In this document: piece by piece, positions 37,401 through 48,042 of the stretch | How positions within the stretch are numbered: the stretch's first letter is position 1 | How the letters are laid out: every line of letters starts with the position of its first letter | NCBI GenBank assembly: GCA_964017185.1 | Contig: OZ024869.1 | Location: forward strand, 62,882,931-62,946,930 | Length of the DNA stretch: 64,000 bases | Direction: 5' to 3' | DNA from: Rugalucina vietnamica | Taxonomy: Eukaryota > Mollusca > Bivalvia > Lucinida > Lucinidae | The notes under the pieces: generated by a model | The model's input: the letters and a program-made list of their open reading frames with translations, nothing else | Database searches by the model: none | Told to the model about the DNA's origin: nothing | Position numbers and translations under genes: made by a program

Positions 37401-40400
37401 TGCCGGTGATTTAATGTCCCAGTCAACTTTGTCAGTATTGCTGTGATGCAGCCTAAGTTTCCTGCGTGTTTACCAGTATTATGTGGAATCTTGCTTGAGA
37501 ACACAGTGGGGTTCAAACCCAGGATCTCTCGATTATGGAGTCCTTCATCAATAGGCCACTACTTGACCGCACTCCTCTATCATCCGGAAAACATGTCCGT
37601 GAAAAGTATACCCCCTTGAGCCCCACTTTTATATAGAAAACTGGGGTTTACCGGGGTATACCTATTTTTCTTATTTTTGCTCCAAAACATAGATTGTGGG
37701 TACTTGTTAGAAGTGCCTCGCCGAGGTGGTTCTAACGAGTACCCACAATCTATGTTTTGGAGCAAAAATAAGAAAAACTAGAATTGTCAGAGGATCTGAC
37801 TATAGCCCCGCTGCTGAGCTTTTTTCAAGGGTAACAATCCCAAGCTAGATCTTGTTAATGTTGATGCACATAAAAAAATTGGTAAGATTCTGTCAATTTG
37901 TTCTCAAGAAATTGAGCGGAAACATAATTGTGACATCAATCAAGGGCCGTAACTCTGTCAAAATTTTGCAAAAAAAGACGGGCTACAATCCCAAGCTAGA
38001 TCTTGTCAATGTTAATGTGCATACAAAATATGGTTAGATTCTGTTGATTCATACTCAAGGTATTGAGCGGAAACGAAATTCTGATGTCAATCAAGGGCCG
38101 TAACTCTGTCAAAATTTTGCAAAAAATGACGGGCAACAATCCCAAGCTAGATCTTGTCAATGCTGATGTGCATACAAAATTTGGTCAGATTCTGTCTATT
38201 CAGTCTCAAGATATTGAGCGCAACCGAAATTCTGTCAATCAAGGGCTGTAACTCCATCAAAATTTTGTTAAACATGACAGGCAACAATCCCAAGCTAGAT
38301 CTTACCAATGTTGATGTGCATACAAAATTTGGTCACATTCTGTCAATTCGTTCTCAAGATATTGAGCGGAAACAAAATTCTGACGTCAATCAAGGGCTTT
38401 TATTCCGTCAAAATTTTGCGAAAAATGACAGACAACAATCCCAAGCTAGATCTTGTCAATGTTGATAAGCATAAAAAATTTGGTCACATTCTGTCAATTC
38501 GTTCTCAAGATATTGAGCGGAAACAAAATTCTGACGTCAATCAAGGGCCGTAACTCTGTCAAAATTTTTTCGAAAAATGATGGGTAATAATCCCAAGCTA
38601 GGTCCTGTCAATATTGATGTGCATACAAAATTTGGCCCTATTCTGTCAAATCTTTCTCAAGATATTGAGCAGAAACGAAATTTTAAAATAAATCAAGGGC
38701 TGCAACTCTGTCAAAATTTTTTCGAAAAATGATGGGTAACAATCCCAAGCTAGGTCTTGTAAATGTTGATGTGCATACAAAACTTGGTCAGATTCTATCA
38801 ATTTGTTCTCAAGATATTGAACGGAAACGAAATTCTGACGTAAATCAAGGGCTGTAACTCCGTCAAAATTTTGCAAAAAAAGACATTTAACAATACCAAG
38901 CTAGGTCTTGTCAATGTTGATGAGTATACAAAATTTGGTCAGATTATGTCAATTCGTTCTCAAGATATTGAGTGGAAACCAAATATTCACGGAATCATGG
39001 AATAACGGAATCACGGAAAGATGGAGAGACGGAATGACGGAAGGACAGGGTGAATCCAGTATAGGTATAGCCCCACTTTTCCAAAGCGGGGCTATAATAA
39101 CAATATTTCTACTGAAAATATTCAATTTTCACCACTTAAAAAATCTCTGTATATTACATGGGTATGTTTTCATAATGCAGTTCTGTGATTACCTTGCATT
39201 CCTATGTAAGATCCTTGAAAGAGCAGATTCTTCATCAGCTTTAGGTTGTGTACTGGGTACAGGAGTAATAGCGGCATTGCTGTAATAAAGGACATACCAT
39301 GTCTAACAAAACTTGCTGTCAGGATTTCTGAGCAGGTAATAATGGCGCCCAAAATTTAAATTTTCTATTTAAAACTTCCCTAATTTTGTCAAAATTTGAA
39401 TAAATATGAAGGCTCTAGCTCAAATACTTTTCGAGATATCTTTAAAAAAAAAAAGAATTTTCAAATTTCGTTTTCAAAGGGACATAACTCAAAAAAGAGG
39501 CATAAATCTGACATAAAAAACACTATTTTTTCATGAGGAATATGTATATGAAACTAGAAGGAGTTTTCAGAGGAAAACATATGTCCCCCCTCTCTGCACA
39601 AACCCACTTTTAATGTTGTAAATTTTTACATATAACCCTGAAAAATATATACCAACAGACATTTTAAATTAAAACCAATATATACCAACAGACATTTTAA
39701 ATATCACATGTTTCAGCTTTCAATATCTATAAAGTTTGAAGTTTCACAAAATTTACCCATCTACAATCCCAAACCAATCCTTGCCAGTATCAACTAATAT
39801 GCAAAGTTTGAAGAAAATCGGTAAAAAACTACTCAAGTTAGAGAGCGGAAATGAAAAAAATGCAATTTTTAATATCAATCAAGGGCCATTACTCTAAGGT
39901 CATTTGACGAAATTTACAAGGGCCATTACTCTAAGGTCATTTGACGAAATTTACCCATCTACAATCCCAAACCACTCCTTGCCGGTATCAACTCATATGC
40001 AAAGTTTGAAGAAAATCGGTCAAAAACTACTCAAGTTAGAGAGCGGAACCGAACAGAATGTAATTTTTAACATCAATTAAGGGCCATAACTCTGAGGGCG
40101 TTTGACGAAATTTACCCAGATCTACAATCCCAAACCACTCCTTGTCAGTATCAACTAATATGCAAAGTTTGAAGAAAATCGATAAAAAACTACTCAAGTT
40201 AGAGAGCGGAAACGAAAACCAGAGGACCATTGGTCCTGAGAACGCTCACCTGAAGCCCGATCTTGGAGTATTAAGTCATCATGAAATGACCTTGAATACT
40301 CACACACCTTTATTGACATCATAATTGTCTGCATCTGCAAAGTTTCAGGTCTCAGGCTGCAATGGTTTAGTTTCCAAACCCAGTGATTTCTGAGAAGACC

Positions 40401-43400
40401 ATAATTTTAATTTTGATATTTAAATGACCTTGGGTCAAGGTCAAGAAATGACCTTGGCCTTCATTAATTAATTACCTTCATTGACTCCATTAGTTGTCTG
40501 CATGTAGCAACTTTCAGGTCTCAGGCTGCAACAGTTTCCAAAATAATTGATTTCGCCTTTTCCCATGTAAAAGCCTATGTTTCCAAAATTAAAATTGCTG
40601 TAAAATAGGTCAAGGTCATCCTAGGGTCATCATTTGATCAAACTATGATGGGCTGGAGTCCCAAACTGCTACATACCAAGTTTCGCGTAAATCGGCCTGC
40701 CGGTTCTGGAGAAGAAGATTTTTGAGTGGTTTTTACCATAGTTGGGCCTGGCGGCCATCTTGGTCATGTGACCCAAATTTCGCTACCAAACTTTCGTTCT
40801 CCCTATCCATGGACGCTCCACATAAAATTTCACTTTGATTGGCCAAGCAGTTTCAGAGAAGAAGATCTTTGAAAAGTGTGTATGGACGACAGACTGGCCA
40901 AGTTCAAGAGATGACCTTGACCTAAATTAATCACATACCTTCATCTACTCATTTAGTTGTTTGCATCTACCACTTTTTAGGTCTCAGGCTGCAACAGTTT
41001 TCAAAAAATCCATAGTTTTCACTTTTCCCATGTAAAAGCCTATGTTTCCAAAATTGAAATTGCTGTAAAATAAGTCAAGGTCATCCTAGGGTCATCATTT
41101 GATCAAACTATGATGGGCTGGAGTCCCAAATGCTACATACCAAGTTTCATGAAAATTGGCCTGCCGGTTCTGGAGAAGATTTTTGAGTGGTTTTTACCAT
41201 ATATGGGTGTGGCGGCCATCTTGGTCATGTGACCTGGATTTCTCAATCAAACTTTCATTATCTCTACCCATGGATGCTCCACATAAAATTTCAGTTTGAT
41301 TGGCCATGCAGTTTCAGAGAAGAAGATCTAGTGTGTATGGACGACAGACTGGTCAAGGTCAAGAGATGACCTTGACCTAAATTAATCACATACTTTCATT
41401 AGTTGTTTTGCATCTATCACTTTTCAGGCCTCAGGCTGCAATAGTTTTCAAAAAATCCTTAGTTTTCACTTTTTCCCATGTAAAAGCCAATGTTTACAAA
41501 ACTGACCTTGCTGTAAAATAGGTCAAGGTCATGCTAGGGTCATCATTTGATCAAACTATGATGGGCTGTAGTCCCAAATGCTACAGACCAAGTTTCTTGA
41601 AAATTGGCCTTCCGGTTCATGAGAAGAAGATTTTTGAGTGGTTTTTACCATATATGGGTGTGGCGGCCATCTTGGTCATGTGACCTGGATTTCGCGATCA
41701 AACTTTCGTCATCCCTACCCATGGATGCTCCATATAAAATTTCACTTTGATTGACCAAGCGGTTTCAGAAAAGAAGATCTTTGAAAAGTGTGTATGGACG
41801 ACAGACTGGCCAAGGTCAAGAGATGACCTTGACCTAAATTAATCACATACCTCCATTAAGTGTTTTCATCTACCACTTTTCAGGCCTCAGGCTGCAATAG
41901 TTAAAAAAAATCCATAGTTTTCACTTTTTCCCATGTAAAAGCCTATGTTTCCAAATTTGACCCTTGACGTAAAATAGGTCGAGGTCATCCAAGGGTCATC
42001 ATTTTATCTGATGGGCTGAAGTCTTCAATGCTACATACCAAGTTTCGTGGAAATCCGCCCACCAGTTCTGGAGAAGAAGATTTTTGAAGTGTTTTTACCA
42101 TATATTGGCATGGCGGCCATCTTGGTCACGTGACCCGGATCTCGCGATCAAACTTCAGTTCCCCCTACCCATGGATGCTCCACATAATATTTCACTTTGA
42201 TTGGCCAAGCGGTTTCAGAGAAGAAGATCTTTAAAATTGTGGATGACGGACGGACGGATCATGGCCATCCTATAAGCTCACCTTGTGAGCCTTCGGCTCA
42301 GGTGAGCTAAAAATGCATTTTTTAACATCAATCAAGGGCCATTACTCTAAGGTCATTTGACAAAATTTACCCATCTACAATCCCAAACCACTCCTTGCCG
42401 GTATCAACTCGTATGCAAAGTTTGAAGAAAATCGGTCAAAAACTACTCAAGTTAGAGAGTGGAAACGAACAGAATGTAATTTTTAACATCAATTAAGGGC
42501 CATAACTCTGAGGTCGTTTGAAGAAATTTACCCATATACAATCCCAAACCAATCCTTGACAGTATCAACTTATATGCAAAGTTTGAAGAAAATCGGTCAA
42601 ACACTACTCAAGTTAGAGAGCGGAACAAAAAAATTCAATTTTTAACCTCAATCAAGGGCCATAACTCTAAGGTCATTTAACGAAATTTACCCATCTACAA
42701 TCCCAAACCACTCCTTGCTGGTATCAACTCATATGCAAAGTTTGAAGAAAATCTGTCAAAAACTACTCAAGCGGAAACAATCAAGGGCCATAACTCTAAG
42801 GTCATTTGACGAAATTTACCCATCTTCAATCCCAAACCACTCCTTGCCGGTATCAACTAATATGCAAAGTTTGAAGAAAATCGGTCAAAAACTACTCAAG
42901 TTAGAGAGCGGAAACGAATGGAGACACCTGGATTTTCAAACAGTTAATTGACCTTTGTGACCTTGAAAATTAGGTCAAGGTCACCGAAATCTAATCACTC
43001 CATTCGGCTGTCCCAATGAAGTTTCTGTGCCAGTTTGGTCTAATTCTATCCAGTGGTTCAGGAGATATCGTGCAGACAAAAAGCTACGCCGCCGACGCCT
43101 ACGCGATTCACACCAAAAACAATATGTCCCCCACCCCTTCGGAGGGGGGACATAATTTCAAAACTGAAGCAAGCAGCATTCAAAAGTTAGAATAAGAGCT
43201 GTCGCAGGACAGCGTAGCTCGCCTGACTTGTGCTTTGTCACTAAACTTATCAAAATCTATGACCCACGACCTTGACCTCAAGGTCGCTCAGGTGGGTTGT
43301 GATGGTACAGCATACAATTTCAGACCAATATCCACAAACATGCAAAGTTTCAACTTGATCCATCAACATAGAGATATATAGACTTCAAAAATCTTTAACC

Positions 43401-45004
43401 CAAAACTTTAACCAAAAATTTCTAAGGCCATGACCTTGACCTCAAGTTCACCCAGGGTGGGTCATAATAGTACAGCATAAAACTTCAGACCAATATCTAC
43501 CAACACGCAAAGTACCAACTTGATTCATCATGATCTACATGTTCAAGAGATATAGACTTCTAAAAACTTTAACCGAAAACTTTAACAAAATAATTCTAAG
43601 TCTGTGACCTTGACCTCAAGGTCACTCAGGGTGGGTCATGATGGTACTGCATAAAACTTCAGACCAATATCTACCAACATGCAAAGTATCAACTTGATCC
43701 ATCAACATGTTCAAGAGATATAGACTTCTAAAAACTTTAATGAAAAAGTCACTAGAGCACAAAATATAGGTCAAGGTCACTAGATCAATGTGGGTGCAAA
43801 GTCGGGACATCGAGGAGAAGACATATGCAAGGTTTGATGTTTTAGTTGATGAGATATTAAAGGTTGGCTTAAAAAATGACAAAGTCACTGGAGCATGAAA
43901 TATAGGTCAAGGTCAGTAGATCAATGTGGGTGCCGAGTCGGGACATCGAAGAGAAGCCATACGCAAGGTTTGATGGTTGTAGGCTTTATAGTTGATGAGA
44001 TATTAAGGGTTGGCTTGAAAAATGACAAAGTCACTAGAGCATGAAATATAGGTCAAGGTCACTAGGTGAATGTGGGTGCCGAGTCGGGACATCAAGGAGA
44101 AGTCATATGCAAGGTTTGATGGTTATAGGCTTTATAGTTGATGAGATATTAAGAGTTGGCTTCAAAAATGACAAAGTCACTAGAGCATGAAATATAGGTC
44201 AAGGTCACTAGATCAATGTGGGTGCAAAGTCGGGACATCGAGGAGAAGCCATATGCAAGGTTTGATGGTTGTAGGCTTTATAGTTGATGAGATATTTAGG
44301 GTTGGCTTAAAAAATGACAAAGTCACTGGAGCATGAAATATAGGTCAAGGTCAGTAGGTCAATGTGGGTGCCGAGTCGGGACATCGAGGAGAAGCCTTAT
44401 GTAAGGTTTGACAGTTCTAGGCTTTACAGTTGATGAGAAACTAACACAGCATCTAAGCATTGTACAAAGGTGTTATAGATACTGACCTCTAGCCCCGCCC
44501 CCAGGCATGACCCCACGGGTCCCTTCACACTAAATCACAGAGGACCCTCATATGTAGCAATGTTCCAAATATGAATGATTTCTGGTCAGTGACTATCAAG
44601 ATATAACAATTTTAAAAACTTTAACCGAAAGTGTGACGCGGAAGTAAACGTACACGTAAACGTAAACGGGGACGACCAAGGTGACTACAATAGCTCTATG
44701 CACTTCGTGCAGGCGAGCTAAAAAAATGTAACAGACACACAGACAGACATGCCGAAAGCAATATGCCTTCCAACTTTTCCAAGGTTGGGATCATAAAAAT
44801 TTTAAGTTTACTGGGTAACTGAGTGATAACTTATATTATACTTATCAGTCTAGTATTATACTGAAAAAAAAACAACAACAAAAAACCAACAACAGAAGAA
44901 ACTTATTTCACATCCAAACAAAGCTTTCCTTACTTGGTATTTGGAATCTGGGTGTGTCCATTGGCTGCTGGAATCAGAGGGTCCCTCTCACTTGGTGAGC
45001 CAGC
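34370..45004 (-). CDS. LAMTOR1: LAMTOR1 / p18, Ragulator complex lysosomal anchor (5 exons, lacks first exon)
   Basis: Exons on the complement, in coding order: 45004-44934, 39279-39193, 37095-37018, 35071-34942 and 34462-34370. They total 459 nt, 152 residues plus TGA, with phases matching at each junction. LAMTOR1 holds the Ragulator-Rag GTPase scaffold on late endosomes/lysosomes for amino-acid signalling to mTORC1. Recognised by NVIDVAATETQGMEQNEYHD, by QIVLASQPIS, and by a C-terminus DLVVPFGVP, which matches the family's conserved ELVVQFGIP ending. An acidic-dileucine-like ExxxLI (SERDPLI) sits where the family has its sorting motif. Human LAMTOR1 has 161 residues, so only roughly the first 10-20 (the MGCC myristoyl/palmitoyl site) are missing. 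No matching ATG-GG-Cys-Cys exon was found up to base 64000. The introns carry large nested mobile elements. Confidence 0.9.
34942..35071 (-). CDS. LAMTOR1: LAMTOR1 exon
   Basis: On the complement: acceptor ATTTTAG, donor GTATGC. It holds 43 codons, including NRVNQVLASSGRGRQYKLPV and APQIVLASQPISTADIDL. The family's '[25 protein letters not shown]' aligns here. Confidence 0.88.
35281..35787. mobile_element. Foldback element in a LAMTOR1 intron
   Basis: Left arm (about 35281-35420) and right arm (about 35640-35787) are diverged complements. Examples: CTACTGTCTTCACAACATCT against GGTGTTCAGACAGTAG, and AAAAGTGCCACAAA against TTTGTGGCACTTTTT. Confidence 0.6.
35788..37017. other. LAMTOR1 intron, nothing recognised
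   Basis: Ordinary AT-rich intron. Confidence 0.4.
37018..37095 (-). CDS. LAMTOR1: LAMTOR1 exon (core helix)
   Basis: On the complement: acceptor ATTGTAG, donor GTAAAT. It encodes NVIDVAATETQGMEQNEYHD then KARQY. This is the most conserved segment of the family ([24 protein letters not shown] in vertebrates). Confidence 0.93.
37501..37556 (-). repeat. SINE fragment (B-box side)
   Basis: The complement reads GATCCTGGGTTTGAACCCCAC, a pol III B-box. Nothing of the A-box side is clear. Confidence 0.35.
37579..39177. mobile_element. Hairpin MITE family P, copy 1, interrupted by C1
   Basis: The ends GGAAAACATGTCCGTG and CATGGGTATGTTTTC are inverted. The centre carries a ~114-bp hairpin (37664-37777) with two ~56-nt arms and about 3 mismatches, containing ACATAGATTGTGGGTAC. 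Pearl-like C1 (37778-39097) sits between its hairpin and its right end. Confidence 0.75.
37778..39097 (+). mobile_element. Pearl-like element C1
   Basis: It starts CTAGAATTGTCAGAGGATCT (hairpin GTCAGA-GGA-TCTGAC), then TATAGCCCCGC. It ends with hairpin TATAGCCCC...GGGGCTATA and AA. The interior holds about eight ~151-bp units marked by CAATCCCAAGCTAG and TCAAGGGCCGTAACT. Family P copy 2 shows the empty site (AAGAAAAA|TATC), consistent with A|T insertion. Confidence 0.8.
39193..39279 (-). CDS. LAMTOR1: LAMTOR1 exon
   Basis: On the complement: acceptor TTACAG, donor GTAATC. It encodes NAAITPVPSTQPKADEESAL then SRILHRNA, matching the family segment 'DEQALLSSILAKTAS'. Confidence 0.87.
39554..43155 (+). 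mobile_element. Pearl-like element D1, hosting A4
   Basis: It starts CTAGAAGGAGTTTTCAGAGG (hairpin GTTTTC-AGAG-GAAAAC), then ATATGTCCCCCC. It ends with ATGTCCCCC...GGGGGGACAT and AA. The interior has ~160-bp units (CAATCCCAAACCACTCCTTG) on both sides of a nested family-A element. The last part has TGACCTTGAAAATTAGGTCA. Confidence 0.78.
40219..42310 (+). mobile_element. Pearl-like element A4, core I, nested in D1
   Basis: Start CCAGAGGACCATTGGTCCTG, end hairpin TTGTGAGCCTTCGGCTCAGG and GAGCTAA. There are about three ~455-bp units (GACCTTGACCTAAATTAATC marks each). It lies within an A-run of a D1 repeat unit (GGAAACGAAAA | AAATGC), with no visible target duplication. Confidence 0.82.
43193..44721 (+). 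mobile_element. Pearl-like element B1
   Basis: It starts TAAGAGCTGTCGCAGGACAG (hairpin GCTGTC-GCAG-GACAGC), then TAGCTCGCCTG. It ends TAGCTCTATGCACTTC...GCAGGCGAGCTAA. Two repeat types occur inside: ~170-bp units with TGACCTTGACCTCAAGGTCA, and ~190-bp units with GTCGGGACATCGAGGAGAAG. Confidence 0.78.
44934..45004 (-). CDS. LAMTOR1: LAMTOR1 exon (first found; dileucine region)
   Basis: On the complement: acceptor ATTTAG, donor GTAAGG, phase 0 to 2. It encodes AGSPSERDPLIPAANGHTQI then PNT. The SERDPLI motif aligns with the acidic-dileucine of LAMTOR1. Confidence 0.82.
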
Positions 45005-45314
45005 CTAAATAAATAGAACATGACACCAACTATTTGTAGTCCTAAACCTTAGAAATAGAAACATCAGATTGTATTCATTTATGGGAATCTTTGTACTGTT
45101 ACAATTCAACTATATAATATGAGCCTCCTCCTGGGAAAACCAACAATGTGGTTTCCGAACAGGTCCGACACAAAGCGGGCTGTACAAGCACAGAAGATGG
45201 ATAGAGACTGGAAATTTTGGATTTAGAGAGGAATTGTACTATCCGTGTAGCGAAAAGAAAGGCGCTGATTAGCTTTGTGATTACCCTGAAGCTGATCTGC
45301 GCCTTTGTTTTCGC

Positions 45315-46751
45315 ATATCATCAGGAAAACATGTCCGTGTAATGTTTACCCCCTTGAACCCCACTTTTATATAGCAAAACTGGGGTTTGCAGGGGTATAC
45401 CTATTTTTCTTACTTTTGCTCCAAAACATAGATTGTGGGTACTCGTTAGAACCGCCTCGCCGAGGTGGTTCTAACGTGTACCCACAATCTATGTTTTGAG
45501 CAAAAATAAGAAAAATATCAAAGATTTTCAACTAATTTTTTTCAATTTTTACAACTTAAATAAGAGCTGTCGCAGGACAGCGTAGCTCGCCTGACTTGTG
45601 CTTTGTCACTACATCTGTTAAAATCTATGACCCATGACCTTGACCTCAAGGTCACTCAGGTGGGTCATGATGGTACAACATAAAACTTCAGACCAATGCA
45701 AAGTATCAACTTGATCAGTCTACATGTTCAAGAGATATAGACTTATAAAAACATTAACCAAAACTTAAACACAAAACTTCCAAGTCCGTGACCCTGACCT
45801 CAAGGTCATCCAGGTGAGTTGTGATGTACAGCATAAAACCCGAGACCAATATCTACCAACATGCAAGTATCAACTTTATCCATCAACATGTTCAAGAGAT
45901 TTAGACTTTAACCAAAAAATTTAACACAAAATTTCTAAGTCTGTGACCTTGACCTCAAGGTCACCCAGGGTAGGCCATGATGGTACTGCATAAAACTTCA
46001 GATCAATATCTACCAACATGCAAAGTATCATCTCGATCAATCAACATGGTCAAGAGATATAGACTTACAAAAACTTAAATCAAAAACTTAAACACAAAAT
46101 TTCTAAGTCTGTCAGTGTGACCTTGACCTCAATGACCTTGACCTCAAGGTCACCAAGAGTGGGTCATGATGGTACTGCATAAAACTTCAGACCAATATCT
46201 ATCAACATGCAAAGTATCAACTCAATCCATCAATATGGTCAAGAGATATAGACTTACAAAAACTTTAACCAAAAACTTAAACACAAAATTTCTAGTCTGT
46301 GACCTTGACCTCAAGGCACCCAGGGTGGGTCATGATGGTACTGCGTAAAACTTTAAAACTTCAGACCAATATCTAGCAACATGCAAAGTATCACCTCAAT
46401 CCATCAATATGGTCAAGAGATATAGACTTACAAAAACTTTAACCAAAAACTTAAACACAAAATTTCTAAGTCTGTGACCTTGACCTCAAGGTCACCCAGG
46501 GTGGGTCATGATGGTACTGCGTAAAACTTCAGACCAATATCTAGCAACATGCAAAGTATCAACTTTATCCATCAACATGGTCAAGAGATATAGACTTATA
46601 AAAAACTTTAACCGAAAGTGTGACGCGGACGCGGATGCGCACGTAAACGTAAACGTAAACGCGCACGACCAAGGTGACTACAATAGCTCTATGCACTTCA
46701 TGCAGGCGAGCTAAAAATCTCTGTATATTGCATGGGCGTGTTTTCGTAATG
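45315..46751 (+). mobile_element. Hairpin MITE family P, copy 2, interrupted by B2
   Basis: Same ends as copy 1 (GGAAAACATGTCCGTG / CATGGGCGTGTTTTC) and the same central hairpin (about 45403-45515). Sequence right of the hairpin, ending ACAACTTAAA, resumes after B2 with AAATCTCTGTATATT. Copy 1 has these two pieces joined. Confidence 0.8.
45561..46714 (+). mobile_element. Pearl-like element B2
   Basis: Same start (TAAGAGCTGTCGCAGGACAG) and end (GCAGGCGAGCTAA) as B1. The interior is ~165-175-bp units with TGACCTTGACCTCAAGGTCA and CAAGAGATATAGACTTA. It lacks the second repeat type of B1. Confidence 0.82.
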
Positions 46752-46791
46752 TGCAGATTGTTGGTTTTCTCATGGGGGCTCATATCATGCC

Positions 46792-47282
46792 ACAAATTCA
46801 CTGTTTTTATGCACAAACCAACTTTTGGCATCAATTTAATTTGGCTTTAAAAGGATGTCATATGGCGACTGACAGTTTAACGTCTTTAGCTCCTTGAGCA
46901 GACATCACACATCCATGTTTAAACAGTCTAATTTAGGGCAGGATTGCAATGGCAAAAAGTTGGTAGAAGCTGAAGGCTTCAAATCAATTATTGTCATTAA
47001 TCAAAACAGATCAGCTCTATAGAGCTAGAATTCTCTACATGCTTGTGATTTGATCTGTCTCACAATTTTAACTGCCCTACAAACTTATCAGCATCTAGCC
47101 ATGCCTGTTTATATTTGTACAGCCAGGTTTCTGCCAGAACTGCATGGGTGGAAACAGCACAGACACAGATTGTCATGACCGGTCTCACACAATTTTTTTA
47201 TATACATGTAGTTTTGGATAGTTGACTGAAGTATCAACAGATGTTCAGAATATTATCACTGCAATATTTCAGTTGCCCATTC
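46792..47282. other. Non-coding, nothing recognised
   Basis: No repeat or coding signal recognised. Confidence 0.35.
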
Positions 47283-47500
47283 CAAATGACCATGATCCGG
47301 CGTCCATCCGTCGTCCACAATTTCAAAGATGAATATCTCAGAGACCAGTGGGCCGATCGCAATCAAACTTTATTAGCAGCATCATTGTAGTGGGGCATAT
47401 TGCCTGCATAAGCTTTTGAAGCAGATTGAATTAGAACTCTGGTTGCTATGGCAACAGACAACTCCCATAGACTTTGTATGGAGGAAATGTTGTCCACACA
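47283..47500 (-). mobile_element. Family-A fragment
   Basis: GATCCGGCGTCCATCCGTCG, CAGTGGGCCGATCGCAATCA and TTGCTATGGCAACAGACA match the left part of A1/A7. The ends and core are missing. Confidence 0.6.
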
Positions 47501-47589
47501 TTATCTCCGCTATTTTCAATTGGATCTTTTCCATACTTGCAAGGAACAACAACTTACATAAGAGATCGGTTGAGTTAGAAATTCAGCCA

Positions 47590-47910
47590 GATCCGACCTC
47601 GGGCTGCGGAGTTCCCGCACCTAAAATCTCCGCATCAACCATGAGGACCTCCGCACAACATCTGCGGAATTACGCATCAACTATGCGAAATTCTGCAAAA
47701 ACATGCAGAATATCAGCATTTTTTGTGCGGAATTCCGCATAGACATGCGGCACAATATGCGGAATTTCTTCCGCATCTCTCATCGGAAACTTTTCCGCAC
47801 CAGCAGCGGAAAAATCAGACTTAATACTTTTTTAGTGCGGAAACAATGCGGAAAATGTAGACTCAGACAATTTTTGAAGCGGAAAATATCTTAGATTATT
47901 TTACATGCGG
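47590..47910. repeat. Decayed palindromic minisatellite (ATGCGGAATTCCGCAT)
   Basis: Short degenerate units built on TGCGGAA / TTCCGCA alternate in both orientations. A related, cleaner cluster lies at 50868-50940. Confidence 0.65.
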
Positions 47911-48042
47911 AAAATAACTTAGAAAAATTTTACTTGGACAATTTTTGTATATGGGACTTTTCTTAGTGTCAGTGTCCCATTGTATCTTAGGAAAATTATA
48001 GTGCAGAAATTTTGACTTTTTACAAACAAACAATTTCATAAA

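Larger units (their letters stand above)
45121..46791 (+). mobile_element. MITE family M, copy 2, interrupted by P2 (which hosts B2)
   Basis: The left part GAGCCTCCTCCTGGGAAAAC through GCCTTTGTTTTCGCAT, and the right part GCAGATTGTTGGTTTTC...GGGGGCTC, together equal one M element of ~230 bp. The rest is inserted DNA. Confidence 0.8.
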
